From Atopobiaceae bacterium UBA1367 (GTDB lineage: Bacteria > Actinomycetota > Coriobacteriia > Coriobacteriales > Atopobiaceae): a DNA stretch of 33,742 nucleotides. How positions within the stretch are numbered: the stretch's first letter is position 1; the number at the start of each line of letters is the position of its first letter. Where the stretch lies: assembly GCA_002305995.1 (NCBI GenBank), contig DBRN01000012.1:643910-677651 (forward strand), written 5' to 3'. Below, piece by piece: positions 7,507 to 16,075 of the stretch. The notes below the pieces were generated by a model. The model had not been told where the DNA came from. It ran no database searches and saw only the letters and a list, made by a program, of their open reading frames with translations. A program made the translations under genes and the position numbers.

Positions 7507-8151
7507 CTAGAGCTCGGAGAAGGTGGGCTCGCTCACCAGGCAGACATCCTCCCCGGCCATGAGCTCGGACAGGGCGGACACGAAGCGCCCCTCGTCCCCT
7601 GCGGGAAACGCGCAGGTCAGCTGCACGTCCTGCGCGAAGATCGAGTCCTGGACCCTGCCGCCGCAGTCAGCCACCAGTCGCTCGGCGCGCCCGTACGCCC
7701 CGTAGGGGATGACACAGGTGACGCGCGTGACCTGCGTCATCGTCACGAGCAGGCCGTCCGCCTCGGCTGTGGCCAGCGCCGCCTGGGCGGCCGCGGCATA
7801 GGCGCGCGCCAGCCCGCCCGGCCCCAACAGCGTGCCGCCGAAGTAGCGCGTGACGACGCAGCACACGTCCGCGAGGCCCGCCCCGCGCAGCACCTCGAGC
7901 ACGGGCGTCCCACCCGTGCGCTGGGGCTCGCCATCGTCGGAGCAGCGCTCCCGACCGTCGGCGAGGATCCATGCGGGCACGTTGTGGCGCGCGTCGTGAT
8001 GGCGGGCGCGCACCTCCGCGACAAACTCGCCGGCATCGCGCTCGCTCGTCACGTGACGCAGCTGCGCGATGAAGCGGCTCCGACGGTCCACGACCTCACC
8101 GGTCGCCTCCACGCCGACCGCAAGCGTCCGGTAGCTGCTCCGGGTGGCCAC
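7507..8151 (-). CDS. yigZ: YigZ/IMPACT-family protein
   Basis: 214 residues. The IMPACT (UPF0029) core is clear: DARHNVPAWIL, CSDDGEPQRTGGTPVLEVL and VVTRYFGGTLLGPGGLARAY, followed by the C-terminal ferredoxin-like DUF1949 half. The family is widespread and linked in eukaryotes to control of GCN2 signalling on ribosomes; the bacterial role is unsettled. The start is GTG 8151, one base beyond the ptsH stop (8153-8155), so translation is probably coupled to ptsH. It is the last gene of the six-gene operon beginning with aroD. Confidence 0.9.
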   Translation of the reverse strand: MATRSSYRTLAVGVEATGEVVDRRSRFIAQLRHVTSERDAGEFVAEVRARHHDARHNVPAWILADGRERCSDDGEPQRTGGTPVLEVLRGAGLADVCCVVTRYFGGTLLGPGGLARAYAAAAQAALATAEADGLLVTMTQVTRVTCVIPYGAYGRAERLVADCGGRVQDSIFAQDVQLTCAFPAGDEGRFVSALSELMAGEDVCLVSEPTFSEL

Positions 8152-8152
8152 G

Positions 8153-8410
8153 CTACAGGGACATCCTCATGAGGGCCTCGATGGCAGAGGCGGCCTCGGC
8201 CTCATCGGGCCCCTTGCAGGTCACGCTCAGGACGTCGCCCCGCCTGGCGCGCAGCGCCAGCAGGGAGGCCATGCTCTTGCCGTCCGCCTCGCGCTCCGCA
8301 TCGCGGACGATGACGGCGCTGGCCCATCTCGAGGCCTCGCGGGCGATCGTGACGCACGAGCGCGCATGGAAGCCCAGCGGATCGACGATGGCATGCACAA
8401 ATGACCTCAT
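8153..8410 (-). CDS. ptsH: HPr phosphocarrier protein
   Basis: 85 residues, the standard HPr length. His15 lies in DPLGFHARS and is the site phosphorylated by enzyme I. Ser46 lies in DGKSMASLLAL and is the HPr-kinase site used for carbon catabolite control in Gram-positives. ATG 8410 is preceded by GGGAGAGG and fits the numbering of both sites; an open frame runs upstream to 8524 through a tandem repeat but has no binding site. No ptsI or enzyme II gene is in the window, so placement in a nucleoside-salvage operon is unusual. HPr would serve sugar PTS systems elsewhere, possibly those feeding the two GH1 enzymes here. Confidence 0.9.
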   Translation of the reverse strand: MRSFVHAIVDPLGFHARSCVTIAREASRWASAVIVRDAEREADGKSMASLLALRARRGDVLSVTCKGPDEAEAASAIEALMRMSL

Positions 8411-8460
8411 ACGGCCCTCTCCCCTACCTTCCCTGCCCAGGGCGCAACACCCCTCCGCGC

Positions 8461-8541
8461 GACACGATGCCGCAGGTTCGCAATTGTCCATGATACACGA
8501 TGCGGTAGGCTCGCAGGCGCCCATGACACATGATGATGTGG
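8461..8541. repeat. 33-bp imperfect tandem repeat upstream of ptsH
   Basis: Two units, 8461-8493 and 8494-8526, match at about 25 of 33 positions (shared blocks ACACGATGC, TCGCA, CCATGA). A degenerate third start follows at 8527. It sits between the pdp stop and the ptsH start. The period is a multiple of 3 and reads through in frame with ptsH, giving a repeated MxxCEPxASC peptide, but no binding site supports translation from there. Confidence 0.65.
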
Positions 8542-8551
8542 ACTTCTGCCT

Positions 8552-9904
8552 CTAGGCGCGCACACTCGGGCGCGCCGCCCATCCCAGCCACTCCACGCCC
8601 TCGGCGCTCACGCGGGCAAGGAGGTGAGGCGTGTCGGGCGGACGCTCGTCGCACAAGCTGACGGCCTCCCGCAGCGTCGCCTCCCCCGCATCCAGGCGTG
8701 CGTCGGACGACGCATGGAGCGTGGCGAGCAGCTCGCCCCTCCTCACATGGTCCCCCGTCTTATGCGCGAGGACGATGCCCGCCGCATGGTCGATCGCGTC
8801 GTCGATGCGCGCACGGCCGGCGCCGAGCTCCATCGAAGCGACGCCCACGCGCTCGGTGTCCATGTGGCAGATCCATCCAGCCCGCGACGCGCGCACCTCA
8901 CGGGAGGCGGCGGGCTGGGCGAAGCGCGAGAAGTCGCTCAGGCAGGCGGGGTCGCCTCCCTGCAGGCGCACCATCTCCCCCAGCTTGGCAAAGGCCTCCC
9001 CGTTGGCGATCTGTCGTCGTGCCAGGGCGCGACACGCCGCCAGGGATCCCTTGCCGGCCATGGAGAGCAGGGTGGCGGCGAGCTCCACGCACGTGCTCTC
9101 GAGATCCTCGGGAGCCTTCCCGCGCAGGGCCTCGCAGGCCTCCATGACCTCGAGCGCGTTGCCTATCGCGTTGCCGAGCGGACGGCTCATGTCGGTGACG
9201 AGGGCCACCGTGTGACGGCCCGCCTGCTCGCCGATGGCGACCATCGCCTGCGCCAGCTCAAGGGCGCTTCCTTCGTCCTTCATGAAGGCGCCGCTGCCGC
9301 ACTTCACGTCGAGCAGGATGCACTGGGGCCCTGCGGCGAGCTTCTTGCTCATGACGCTCGACGCGATGAGGGGGATGCTGTTGACGGTGGCCGTCACGTC
9401 GCGGAGGGCATAGAGCTTCCTGTCGGCGGGGACGAGGTCGTCCGTCTGCCCCACCACGGCGCAGCCGCACTCCCGGGCGATCTGGAGGAAGCGTTCGGGA
9501 CCCTGTCGCACCGAGAGGCCGGGGATGGCCTCGAGCTTGTCGAGCGTGCCGCCCGTGTGGCCCAGCCCACGGCCGCTCATCTTCGCCACCGTGACGCCGC
9601 ATGAGGCCACCAGTGGCGCGACGACCAGCGTGGTCTTGTCGCCCACCCCGCCGGTGGAGTGTTTGTCGACCGTGACGCCCGGCAATGACGAGAGGTCCAC
9701 CGTCTCTCCCGACCTCGCCATCGCGGCGGTAAGGCACCCCGTCTCGCGCGCCGTCATGCCGCGCAGGAAGATGGCCATGCAGAGGGCGGCCGCCTGGTAG
9801 TCGGGGACGTCGCCGGCCACGTACCCGCCGACGAAGAACGCGATCTCCTCGTCGGAGAGCTCGTGGCCGTCACGCTTGCGCGCGATGATGTCGTACATGC
9901 GCAT
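8552..9904 (-). CDS. pdp: Pyrimidine-nucleoside (thymidine) phosphorylase
   Basis: 450 residues. It splits thymidine, deoxyuridine or uridine with phosphate into base and (deoxy)ribose-1-phosphate in salvage. Family signatures are VDKHSTGGVGDK (phosphate-binding) and SGRGLGHTGGTLDKLEAIPG. The N-terminal MRMYDIIARKRDGHELSDEEI matches the usual start. ATG 9904 has AGGAGG six bases upstream. Length and N-terminus fit the Gram-positive Pdp type slightly better than enterobacterial DeoA. It is in the operon with ada and cdd, which supply its substrates by deamination. Confidence 0.93.
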   Translation of the reverse strand: MRMYDIIARKRDGHELSDEEIAFFVGGYVAGDVPDYQAAALCMAIFLRGMTARETGCLTAAMARSGETVDLSSLPGVTVDKHSTGGVGDKTTLVVAPLVASCGVTVAKMSGRGLGHTGGTLDKLEAIPGLSVRQGPERFLQIARECGCAVVGQTDDLVPADRKLYALRDVTATVNSIPLIASSVMSKKLAAGPQCILLDVKCGSGAFMKDEGSALELAQAMVAIGEQAGRHTVALVTDMSRPLGNAIGNALEVMEACEALRGKAPEDLESTCVELAATLLSMAGKGSLAACRALARRQIANGEAFAKLGEMVRLQGGDPACLSDFSRFAQPAASREVRASRAGWICHMDTERVGVASMELGAGRARIDDAIDHAAGIVLAHKTGDHVRRGELLATLHASSDARLDAGEATLREAVSLCDERPPDTPHLLARVSAEGVEWLGWAARPSVRA

Positions 9905-10073
9905 GACGAACCTCCTGTCGGCGGACTCCACATGCCGAGGCGCATCGCCGGTGATGCCTCACCACGCGCCTGTGGGGGGCAGTTGACGTGGCGTGGGAGG
10001 ATGACCGCCAGGTGACTGCCTCACCGCGCGCACCCGTGGGGGCAGTGTCCTCCAACGGGCGCATGCGCAGGCG

Positions 10074-10487
10074 CTAGCGCAGGGTGTCCGGCCCAAAACC
10101 CTCGGGGAGCAGCTCGCCCAGGAGGTAGGGCCTGCCCTCCCCCTCCGAGCGGCCGAGGACCACGCGAAACGACGCGGGGTCGCAGAACTCCATCATCACC
10201 TGGCGACACACCCCGCAGGGGGCGCAGATGTCGGGCGCGGGACCCCCTTCGGGGCCACCCACGACGGCAATCGCCTCGAAGTCGCGATGCCCGTCGTAGA
10301 CGGCCTTGAGAAACGCCGTGTGCTCGGCGCAGGTGGAGGGCCCATAGGCGGCGTTCTCGATGTTGCAGCCCTGGTACACCGTGCCATCGGAGCAGAGCAG
10401 GGCCGCCCCCACCGCCCAGTGCGAGTACGGCGCGTACGCATGTGCGCGGGCCTCGCACGCGAGCTCGACCAGCCTCTCGTCATCCAT
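10074..10487 (-). CDS. cdd: Cytidine deaminase
   Basis: 137 residues, the short homotetrameric type. It converts cytidine and deoxycytidine to uridine and deoxyuridine. Zinc ligands are in TCAEHTAF (Cys, with the catalytic Glu next) and PCGVCRQ (two Cys); NIENAAYG binds nucleoside. ATG 10487 has GAGGAGG upstream and overlaps the end of ada by 8 bp, indicating translational coupling. Its products feed the phosphorylase downstream. Confidence 0.94.
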   Translation of the reverse strand: MDDERLVELACEARAHAYAPYSHWAVGAALLCSDGTVYQGCNIENAAYGPSTCAEHTAFLKAVYDGHRDFEAIAVVGGPEGGPAPDICAPCGVCRQVMMEFCDPASFRVVLGRSEGEGRPYLLGELLPEGFGPDTLR

Positions 10488-11514
10488 GGCGTGCCTCCTC
10501 GTCCCGGTGGCGGCACCTGCCGGAGACCACCTCGCGCAGGGCCGCCTTCGTGGCCTCGTCCGCGAAGGATGCCTCGACCGCATCGAGCAGCAGCGCATCG
10601 ACCTCGTCCCCTCCGAGGCCGAGGGCGTCCGCCACCAGCGTCAACTCGCGGCCCACCCAGGTGTTCGAGACCGAGCAGTTGTCTGCATTGATGGTCACGA
10701 TGACCCCCGCATCGAGCAGGGCGCCCAGCGAGGCGATGTCGTGGTGCGACCGCAGCGCGCCCGTCTGCACCTCGGAGGTGGGGCACACCTCGAGCGGCAC
10801 CCGCCGGGCCGCAAGCTCCCTCACCAGCCCGGGATCGTCCATGGCCCTCACCCCATGGCCGATGCGCGCCGCCCCGAGGGCCAGCGCGTCTCGCACGCCC
10901 TGGGGGCCATCCGCCTCGCCGGCATGGATGGTGAACGGGATGCCCAGCTCGCGGGCGCGGGCAAAGACCGCCGCGAAGTCGGCCGTGGGAAAGCGGGCCT
11001 CGTCACCCGCGAGGTCGATCGCCACGACCTCGTCGCCCACAAGCTCCGCCGCGAGCTCGACCGTCTCGAGGTTGGCAGACAGGTTGTCGGCCCCGCGCAT
11101 GCAGCAGAGGATGAGCCTCGCCTCGAAGGCGGACCGCCGTAGGCCCTCGATGGCCGCCTCCACCACCTCGCGCTGCGTCAGGCCGCGCTCGCAGTGCAGC
11201 TGCGGCGCAAAGCGCAGCTCAGCGTAGGCGCAGCCCTTCTCACGCAGCTCCTCCTGCAGCAGACGGACGCTCTCGGAGAGCTGCTCGCGCGTCTGCAGCA
11301 GCGAGAGGGGGAGGTCGAACTTCGCAAGGTACTCGCTGAGGTCCTCGCAGTCGTCTCCCACGGAGAGCAGGGCGGAGAGCTCGGCGTCGCCTCGCCGCAG
11401 CTCCCTGCCCTCGAGCGCGGCGAGGCGACGCGCGCAGGGTACGCTTATGGAGCCGTCTATGTGCAGGTGGAGGTCGACCAGGCGACCGTGGAGATCGGAG
11501 ATGCTCACAGGCAT
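10480..11514 (-). CDS. add: Adenosine deaminase
   Basis: 344 residues. It hydrolyses adenosine or deoxyadenosine to inosine or deoxyinosine in purine salvage. Zinc and catalytic motifs are in family order: HLHIDGS near the N-terminus, IPFTIHAGE, IGHG, and ITVTINADN-type TINADN, where NADN replaces the classical TDDP as in many Firmicutes members. ATG 11514 follows AGGTGAG; a GTG at 11523, immediately after the aroD stop, is also possible. The 3' end overlaps cdd by 8 bp. Confidence 0.9.
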   Translation of the reverse strand: MPVSISDLHGRLVDLHLHIDGSISVPCARRLAALEGRELRRGDAELSALLSVGDDCEDLSEYLAKFDLPLSLLQTREQLSESVRLLQEELREKGCAYAELRFAPQLHCERGLTQREVVEAAIEGLRRSAFEARLILCCMRGADNLSANLETVELAAELVGDEVVAIDLAGDEARFPTADFAAVFARARELGIPFTIHAGEADGPQGVRDALALGAARIGHGVRAMDDPGLVRELAARRVPLEVCPTSEVQTGALRSHHDIASLGALLDAGVIVTINADNCSVSNTWVGRELTLVADALGLGGDEVDALLLDAVEASFADEATKAALREVVSGRCRHRDEEARHG

Positions 11515-11523
11515 GAGGCTCAC

Positions 11524-12333
11524 CTACCCCTCGACGATGCCGCCGGCACCCGTGCTCGGCCGCTCGGTGCCGGCGACGGCCATCCGATGCACGGCCTCCA
11601 TCGCCTCCAGCGCCTCTGCCAGCTCGACCTGTCCGGGCGCGGACGCCGCGCCCAACGCGCAGAAGGTCAGGGCGCTGCCAAACACCTCGCCGGTCAGGCG
11701 CGTGCGCTGTCCCGCGGCCCCCATGGCCATCGTGGCCAGCGGCACGTCGAGGCGCTCGCGTGCCAGGGCGGTGGCACGCATGAGGCGATGGGCGTCGGGC
11801 GTGGCCCTCGCCATCACGGCGAGCTTGGGGATGTCGGCCCCCAGGGAGGCCAGGTGCACGAGCAGGGCGACCATCCGCTCCGTCTCGGGCGTGCCCGCGA
11901 AGTCGTGGTGGGAGACGATCACGCGCACGTCCCGCTCGTGCGCACGTGCCACGAGCTCGCGCACCGCGTCGTCGCCGATATTCGCCTCGATGTCGACGAG
12001 GTCGGGCCCTCCCCCCTCGATCACGGCTCGCAGGAGGGCCACGTGCTCCTCCGCCGGCAGCCCAAGGGCTCCGCCCTGCCCCGTGGACCGCATGGTGCAG
12101 ATGAGCGGCACCTGGGAGAGCGCCGTACCCAGGGTGCGACAGGCCTCGCAGACAGCCCGCGCATCGCCGATGCCGGGAAAGTGGTCGGCGCGCCACTCGA
12201 GGCAGTCGGCCCCCTGGGTGATGGCCCGCCCGGCAGTCGCCACCAGCTCCTCTATGGTGCCACCCATCAGCGACACGACGGCCTTGGGCCGCCCCACGCC
12301 GATCCGCACGCCCTTGATCATCAGCTCCGGCAT
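11524..12333 (-). CDS. aroD: Type I 3-dehydroquinate dehydratase
   Basis: 269 residues. It dehydrates 3-dehydroquinate to 3-dehydroshikimate in the shikimate pathway through a Schiff base. The catalytic set is visible: Glu in CLEWRAD, His in VIVSHHDF and the Schiff-base Lys in DIPKLAVMA. ATG 12333 has GAGGAGGG upstream. It is the first gene of the operon and its stop abuts the ada start. It is functionally unrelated to the salvage genes, and the other shikimate genes are not nearby, so it could also serve quinate use, though no quinate gene is visible. Confidence 0.93.
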   Translation of the reverse strand: MPELMIKGVRIGVGRPKAVVSLMGGTIEELVATAGRAITQGADCLEWRADHFPGIGDARAVCEACRTLGTALSQVPLICTMRSTGQGGALGLPAEEHVALLRAVIEGGGPDLVDIEANIGDDAVRELVARAHERDVRVIVSHHDFAGTPETERMVALLVHLASLGADIPKLAVMARATPDAHRLMRATALARERLDVPLATMAMGAAGQRTRLTGEVFGSALTFCALGAASAPGQVELAEALEAMEAVHRMAVAGTERPSTGAGGIVEG

Positions 12334-12388
12334 GGTACCCTCCTCGTACCCTCCCCCACCGCGCGGGGTTCGATGTAGCGCCGGTGAA

Positions 12389-12418
12389 GGGGGCTGCGGC
12401 TCGTTCCCGGCAGCCCCC
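12389..12418 (-). terminator. Stem-loop between the GH1 gene and aroD
   Basis: GGGGGCTGC (12389-12397) pairs with GCAGCCCCC (12410-12418), a 9-bp GC stem with a 12-nt loop, 21 bp after the GH1 stop on the minus strand. There is no T-run. It likely separates the glycosidase gene from the aroD operon. Confidence 0.6.
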
Positions 12419-12438
12419 TCGCGGTCGATGTGGAGCCC

Positions 12439-13899
12439 CTACGCGAGATCCTCGCCGTTGCTCGCGATGACCTTCTTGTACCAGAAGTAGGAGTCCTTGG
12501 GCTCGCGATGCAGGTCGCCGTTGCCATCGTTGTCACGGTCGACGTAGATGTAGCCATAGCGCTTCTTCATCTCGCCCGTGCCGGCAGACACGATGTCGAT
12601 GCAGCCCCACGTGGTGTACGCGATGAGGTTCACGCCATCGGCCAGCGCCTCGTCCATGGCCTTGATGTGGCTACGGAAGTAGTCGATGCGGTAGTCGTCA
12701 TGGAACTTGCCGTCCTCGGCGCGCTCGTCGACGGCGCCAAAGCCGTTCTCCACGACCATGATGGGGATCTGGTAGCGATCCCATACCTCGTTGAGGCTCC
12801 AGCGCAGGCCGTCCGGGTCGATAGCCCAGCCCCAGTCGGACTTCTTGAGGTAGGGGTTGGGGATGCCCATGACCATGTTGCCGCCGGTCTTGACGACCTC
12901 AGGGTCGGCGCTCGCGCAGTTGGTCATGTAGTAGCTGTAGGTGTACATGTCGACGGTGCCGCCGCGCAGGATCTCCTCGTCGCCCTCCTCCATCGACACC
13001 GTGATGCCGTTGTCGGCAAAGTAGCGCAGGGCGTAGCCGGGATAGGAGCCGCGGCACTGCACGTCGGAGCAGAGCCAGGTGCCGATCTGCAGCTTCTGCT
13101 GGGCGGCCAGCACGTCGGCCGGAGCGCAGGTGTAGGGATAGATGGAGGGTCCGCCCCCGATCATGCAGCCCACCATGTTCTCGGGATCGATCTCATGCGC
13201 GAGGCGAACCGCCTGGGCCGAGGCGAGGAACTGGTGATGGAGGGCGGTGTAGATGACGCTGAGCTCTGCGGGATCGTCGACGTCGGTGAGGCCCATGGGC
13301 TCGCGATCGCCCTTGGGCATGATGCCCCCCGCGACGAAGGAGCCCATACCGCCGTGCTGCAGGATGTTGATCTCGTTGAACGTGAGCCAGTACCTGACGA
13401 GACCCTTGTACTCGGTGAAGAGCGTGCGGCAGAGGTTGAGGTAGAACTCGACGCAGCGTCGGTCGGCCCAGCCGTTGTACTTCTCGCAGAGCCCCCAGGG
13501 GATCTCGTAGTGGCTGATGGTGACCAGCGGTTCGATGCCCCACTTCCCGCACTCCTCGAACACCGAGCGGTAGAACGCGACGCCCGCCTCGTTGGGCTCG
13601 GGCTCGTCGCCCACCGGGTAGAGACGCGCCCAGTTGATGGACATGCGGAAGACCTTCATGCCCATCTCGCCGAAGAGCCGGATGTCCTCCTTGTAGTGGC
13701 CATAGAAGTCGACCGCCTCGTGGCTGGGATAGTACGTGCCCTCCTCGATCACGCGCGTGAAGGTGCGTGGCGTCGAGACGGTGCCGCCCGTCAGATGATC
13801 CTCGACGCTCGGCCCTTTGCCGTCGGCCAGCCATGCGCCCTCGCACTGGTTGGCGGCCGTCGCGCCGCCCCACAAAAAGCCATCAGGAAAATGTGCCAT
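12439..13899 (-). CDS. GH1 6-phospho-beta-glucosidase
   Basis: 486 residues, typical GH1 length. It hydrolyses PTS-imported 6-phospho-beta-glucosides in the cytoplasm. The acid/base Glu is in YWLTFNEIN and the nucleophile in MVVENGFGAVDE. The C-terminal S-TGEMKKRYGYIYVDRDNDG block carries the Ser, Lys and Tyr that bind the substrate phosphate in 6-phospho-glycosidases, separating it from plain beta-glucosidases. ATG 13899 with GGAGG upstream is chosen; the frame is open to 14007. No PTS permease gene is adjacent. It is a close paralogue of the gene at 31944-33407. Confidence 0.92.
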   Translation of the reverse strand: MAHFPDGFLWGGATAANQCEGAWLADGKGPSVEDHLTGGTVSTPRTFTRVIEEGTYYPSHEAVDFYGHYKEDIRLFGEMGMKVFRMSINWARLYPVGDEPEPNEAGVAFYRSVFEECGKWGIEPLVTISHYEIPWGLCEKYNGWADRRCVEFYLNLCRTLFTEYKGLVRYWLTFNEINILQHGGMGSFVAGGIMPKGDREPMGLTDVDDPAELSVIYTALHHQFLASAQAVRLAHEIDPENMVGCMIGGGPSIYPYTCAPADVLAAQQKLQIGTWLCSDVQCRGSYPGYALRYFADNGITVSMEEGDEEILRGGTVDMYTYSYYMTNCASADPEVVKTGGNMVMGIPNPYLKKSDWGWAIDPDGLRWSLNEVWDRYQIPIMVVENGFGAVDERAEDGKFHDDYRIDYFRSHIKAMDEALADGVNLIAYTTWGCIDIVSAGTGEMKKRYGYIYVDRDNDGNGDLHREPKDSYFWYKKVIASNGEDLA

Positions 13900-14039
13900 G
13901 CTTCCTCCCTCGTGTCGGTTCCCATGAGGGCATTCTCTCATACCTGATGGGGCGATTTGAGCCAGGCGCATGTGGGACGCCCTGTTTGGCGGGCGCCCCT
14001 GTGCCATACTGTCGGTGCGACCTGAGAGGGAGGGTTCCC

Positions 14040-15251
14040 ATGCGCTTTGACTTCACCACCATGTGCGACCGTCGCGGCCATGACGCCATCGCCGTCGACG
14101 GCCTGGGCGACGGGTCCGGCTTCGCTCCGGCGGCGCCGAGGGAGGGCTTTGACTCCATCCCGCTATGGGTCGCCGACATGAGCTTCGCGACCGCGCCCTC
14201 GGTCACGCGAGCCATCCACGAGCGCGCGGACCACCCCTTCTTCGGCTACTACGAGGCGAGCGACGCCTACTACGAGGCCATCCGCTGGTGGCATCGCACG
14301 CGCAAGGGGGTGGGCGACCTCGCGGCCGAGCACATCGGCTACGAGAACGGCGTGCTGGGCGGGGTGGTGAGCGCGCTCGGCGTGCTCTGCTCCACGGGCG
14401 ACAACGTGCTGGTGCACTCCCCCACCTACGTGGGCTTCACGAGCGCCTGCGGGAACAGTGGCTACCATCTGGTGCACAGCCCGCTCGTGCTCGATGACGC
14501 GGGCGTCTGGCGCATGGACCTCGAGGACATGGAGCGCCGCATCGTGGAGGGCCACATCCACGCCGCCATCCTCTGCTCTCCGCACAACCCCTGCGGCCGC
14601 GTCTGGGAGCGCTGGGAGCTCGAGGGCGCCCTGGAGCTCTTCGAGCGCCATGACGTGTGGGTCATCTCCGACGAGATCTGGTCGGACATCCTGCTCGACG
14701 ACCACGCGCACATCCCCACGCAATCGGTGGGCGCCTGGGCCCGCGAGCACACCGTGGCGCTCTACGCCCCGTCAAAGACCTTCAACCTCGCCGGACTCAT
14801 CGGTTCCTACCACGTGATCTACAACCCGTGGCTGCGAGATCGCATGCGCAAGGAGGGCTCGCTCTCGCACTACAACGCCCAGAACGTGCTCTCGATGCAT
14901 GCCCTGATGGGAGCCTACTCAGAGGAGGGGGCGGCGTGGTGCGACGAGCTCTGTCAGGTGCTGTCGGGCACTGTGGGCCATGCCTATGGGCACATCCGCG
15001 ACACCTACCACGGCGTGCGCTGCGCGCGGCCCGAGGGCACCTACGTGCTGCTCGCCGACTGCCGCACGTGGTGCGACGAGCACGGCGTGAGCTATGCGGA
15101 CCTCCCGCGCCTGGGCTGGGACGTGGGAGTCACCTGGCACGACGGGCGCCTCTTCGAGTGCCCGGGCTTTGTGCGCATCGCCGCAAGCGTGCCGCACGCC
15201 CAGATGGTGGAGGCCCTCAGGCGCCTGGACAGGCACGTGTTTGGAGTGTAG
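14040..15251 (+). CDS. MalY/PatB-family PLP aminotransferase (cystathionine beta-lyase type)
   Basis: 403 residues of fold-type I. The family start is clear: an N-terminal FDFTT segment, then SIPLWVADMSFATAP, where the WVADM block is diagnostic of the MalY/PatB group. The PLP lysine is in LYAPSKTFNLAGL and the phosphate and ring contacts in SPTYVGF, SPHNPCGRVW and SDEIWSDI. Such enzymes cleave cystathionine or cysteine to pyruvate and ammonia, and MalY also represses mal genes in E. coli. ATG 14040 has GGGAGGG upstream. It is transcribed divergently from the GH1 gene, with 140 bp between. The exact substrate cannot be told from sequence. Confidence 0.88.
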   Translation: MRFDFTTMCDRRGHDAIAVDGLGDGSGFAPAAPREGFDSIPLWVADMSFATAPSVTRAIHERADHPFFGYYEASDAYYEAIRWWHRTRKGVGDLAAEHIGYENGVLGGVVSALGVLCSTGDNVLVHSPTYVGFTSACGNSGYHLVHSPLVLDDAGVWRMDLEDMERRIVEGHIHAAILCSPHNPCGRVWERWELEGALELFERHDVWVISDEIWSDILLDDHAHIPTQSVGAWAREHTVALYAPSKTFNLAGLIGSYHVIYNPWLRDRMRKEGSLSHYNAQNVLSMHALMGAYSEEGAAWCDELCQVLSGTVGHAYGHIRDTYHGVRCARPEGTYVLLADCRTWCDEHGVSYADLPRLGWDVGVTWHDGRLFECPGFVRIAASVPHAQMVEALRRLDRHVFGV

Positions 15252-15286
15252 CCAGCTCGTGCGCCGGATAGGCGAAGGTGCGTGAC

Positions 15287-15302
15287 AAGCTGCGGGCAGC
15301 TT
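15287..15302 (+). terminator. Short hairpin after patB/malY-type gene
   Basis: AAGCTG and CAGCTT flank a CGGG loop, 35 bp after the stop. It is short and lacks a T-run. The remainder of 15252-15458 shows no gene. Confidence 0.35.
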
Positions 15303-15458
15303 GGGGTGGCGCGGGAGAGGACAGGTCATCTACTTGGGCTTTTATCAGCTCTGGTGAGCGTCCGAGGAGACGGGTCACGAGCTTTCGTGCCTTCGGTTGC
15401 ACACGTTCGTGCCATCGGGTGCCGACTGTGCGCGCCTGTCCGTGCCTCTTCCGCCGCG

Positions 15459-15914
15459 CTATTCAGAGGAAAGCGGGAGCTCTGAGACCGTCTCGCCGTT
15501 CACGATCAATGCACACGTCACCGCCGCGTCGTCGCCGAGGAGCGAAAGGATGTCGCCCGTGAAGGAGTTCGTGACTCCTGTTCCCTTGACATTCAGGATG
15601 CCGTCTACTTTCCACTCGCGGTTCATGTCGAAGAGGGCTAGGTACTTTCTCCCCCTTTCCATGTCACCTTCTATCCCGGCCCGGGAGTAAACGGAACCTG
15701 TTGCATCGTCTCCGCTGCCTGAAACGCGCACCTCCATCATGGCGTCCCCAGCCTCGACGTTCGCTCCTGCCGAATAGGCGATGTTCAGCACGTTGCTCTC
15801 GCTTATTGCCACCGTCGTGATCTCCGCCTTCTTCGCGCCGCAACCGGAAAGCGCGAGCGCGATCACGAGCGCAAGCGCGGCTCCCACGTACTTTTGCAGT
15901 GCCTTCGTCATCAT
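15459..15914 (-). CDS. Small putative lipoprotein
   Basis: 151 residues with a lipoprotein signal: positively charged start, hydrophobic run, and lipobox LALSGC (Cys about residue 25). The mature part, about 125 residues, contains several short beta-like segments and a region on immunoglobulin-like or FxLYD-like lines, but I do not recognise a family. AGGGAGAAG precedes the tandem ATGs at 15914/15911. It is downstream of the zinc-ribbon protein gene with a hairpin between, so it may be a separate unit. Probably anchored on the outer face of the membrane. Confidence 0.8.
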   Translation of the reverse strand: MMTKALQKYVGAALALVIALALSGCGAKKAEITTVAISESNVLNIAYSAGANVEAGDAMMEVRVSGSGDDATGSVYSRAGIEGDMERGRKYLALFDMNREWKVDGILNVKGTGVTNSFTGDILSLLGDDAAVTCALIVNGETVSELPLSSE

Positions 15915-15963
15915 GTGCTTCTCCCTTCACGGGCCAAGGCCTGGCTCGTATGCCGAGGCGACA

Positions 15964-16009
15964 GCGCAGGCAGGAGGTTTCAGGCCCCACCCCGCCGCCT
16001 GCGCCTGAA
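15964..16009 (-). terminator. Inverted-repeat region after the zinc-ribbon protein gene
   Basis: GCGCAGGC (15964-15971) pairs with GCCTGCGC (15997-16004), and TTCAGG (15979-15984) can pair alternatively with CCTGAA (16004-16009). It is downstream of the stop at 16076 on the minus strand. No T-run. Confidence 0.4.
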
Positions 16010-16075
16010 CCACATCCCAGCTCTTGGACACGAGAAATGGGAGGTAGTTCAGCTGCGGGGCGGGACCCTTCACCC

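Noticed and set aside
12430..13947. A 505-residue plus-strand frame across the first GH1 gene
   Set aside because: Shadow of the GH1 gene, Val/Ala/His/Asp-rich with no domain features. The same applies to the plus-strand frames at 26412-28271 and 31989-32726.
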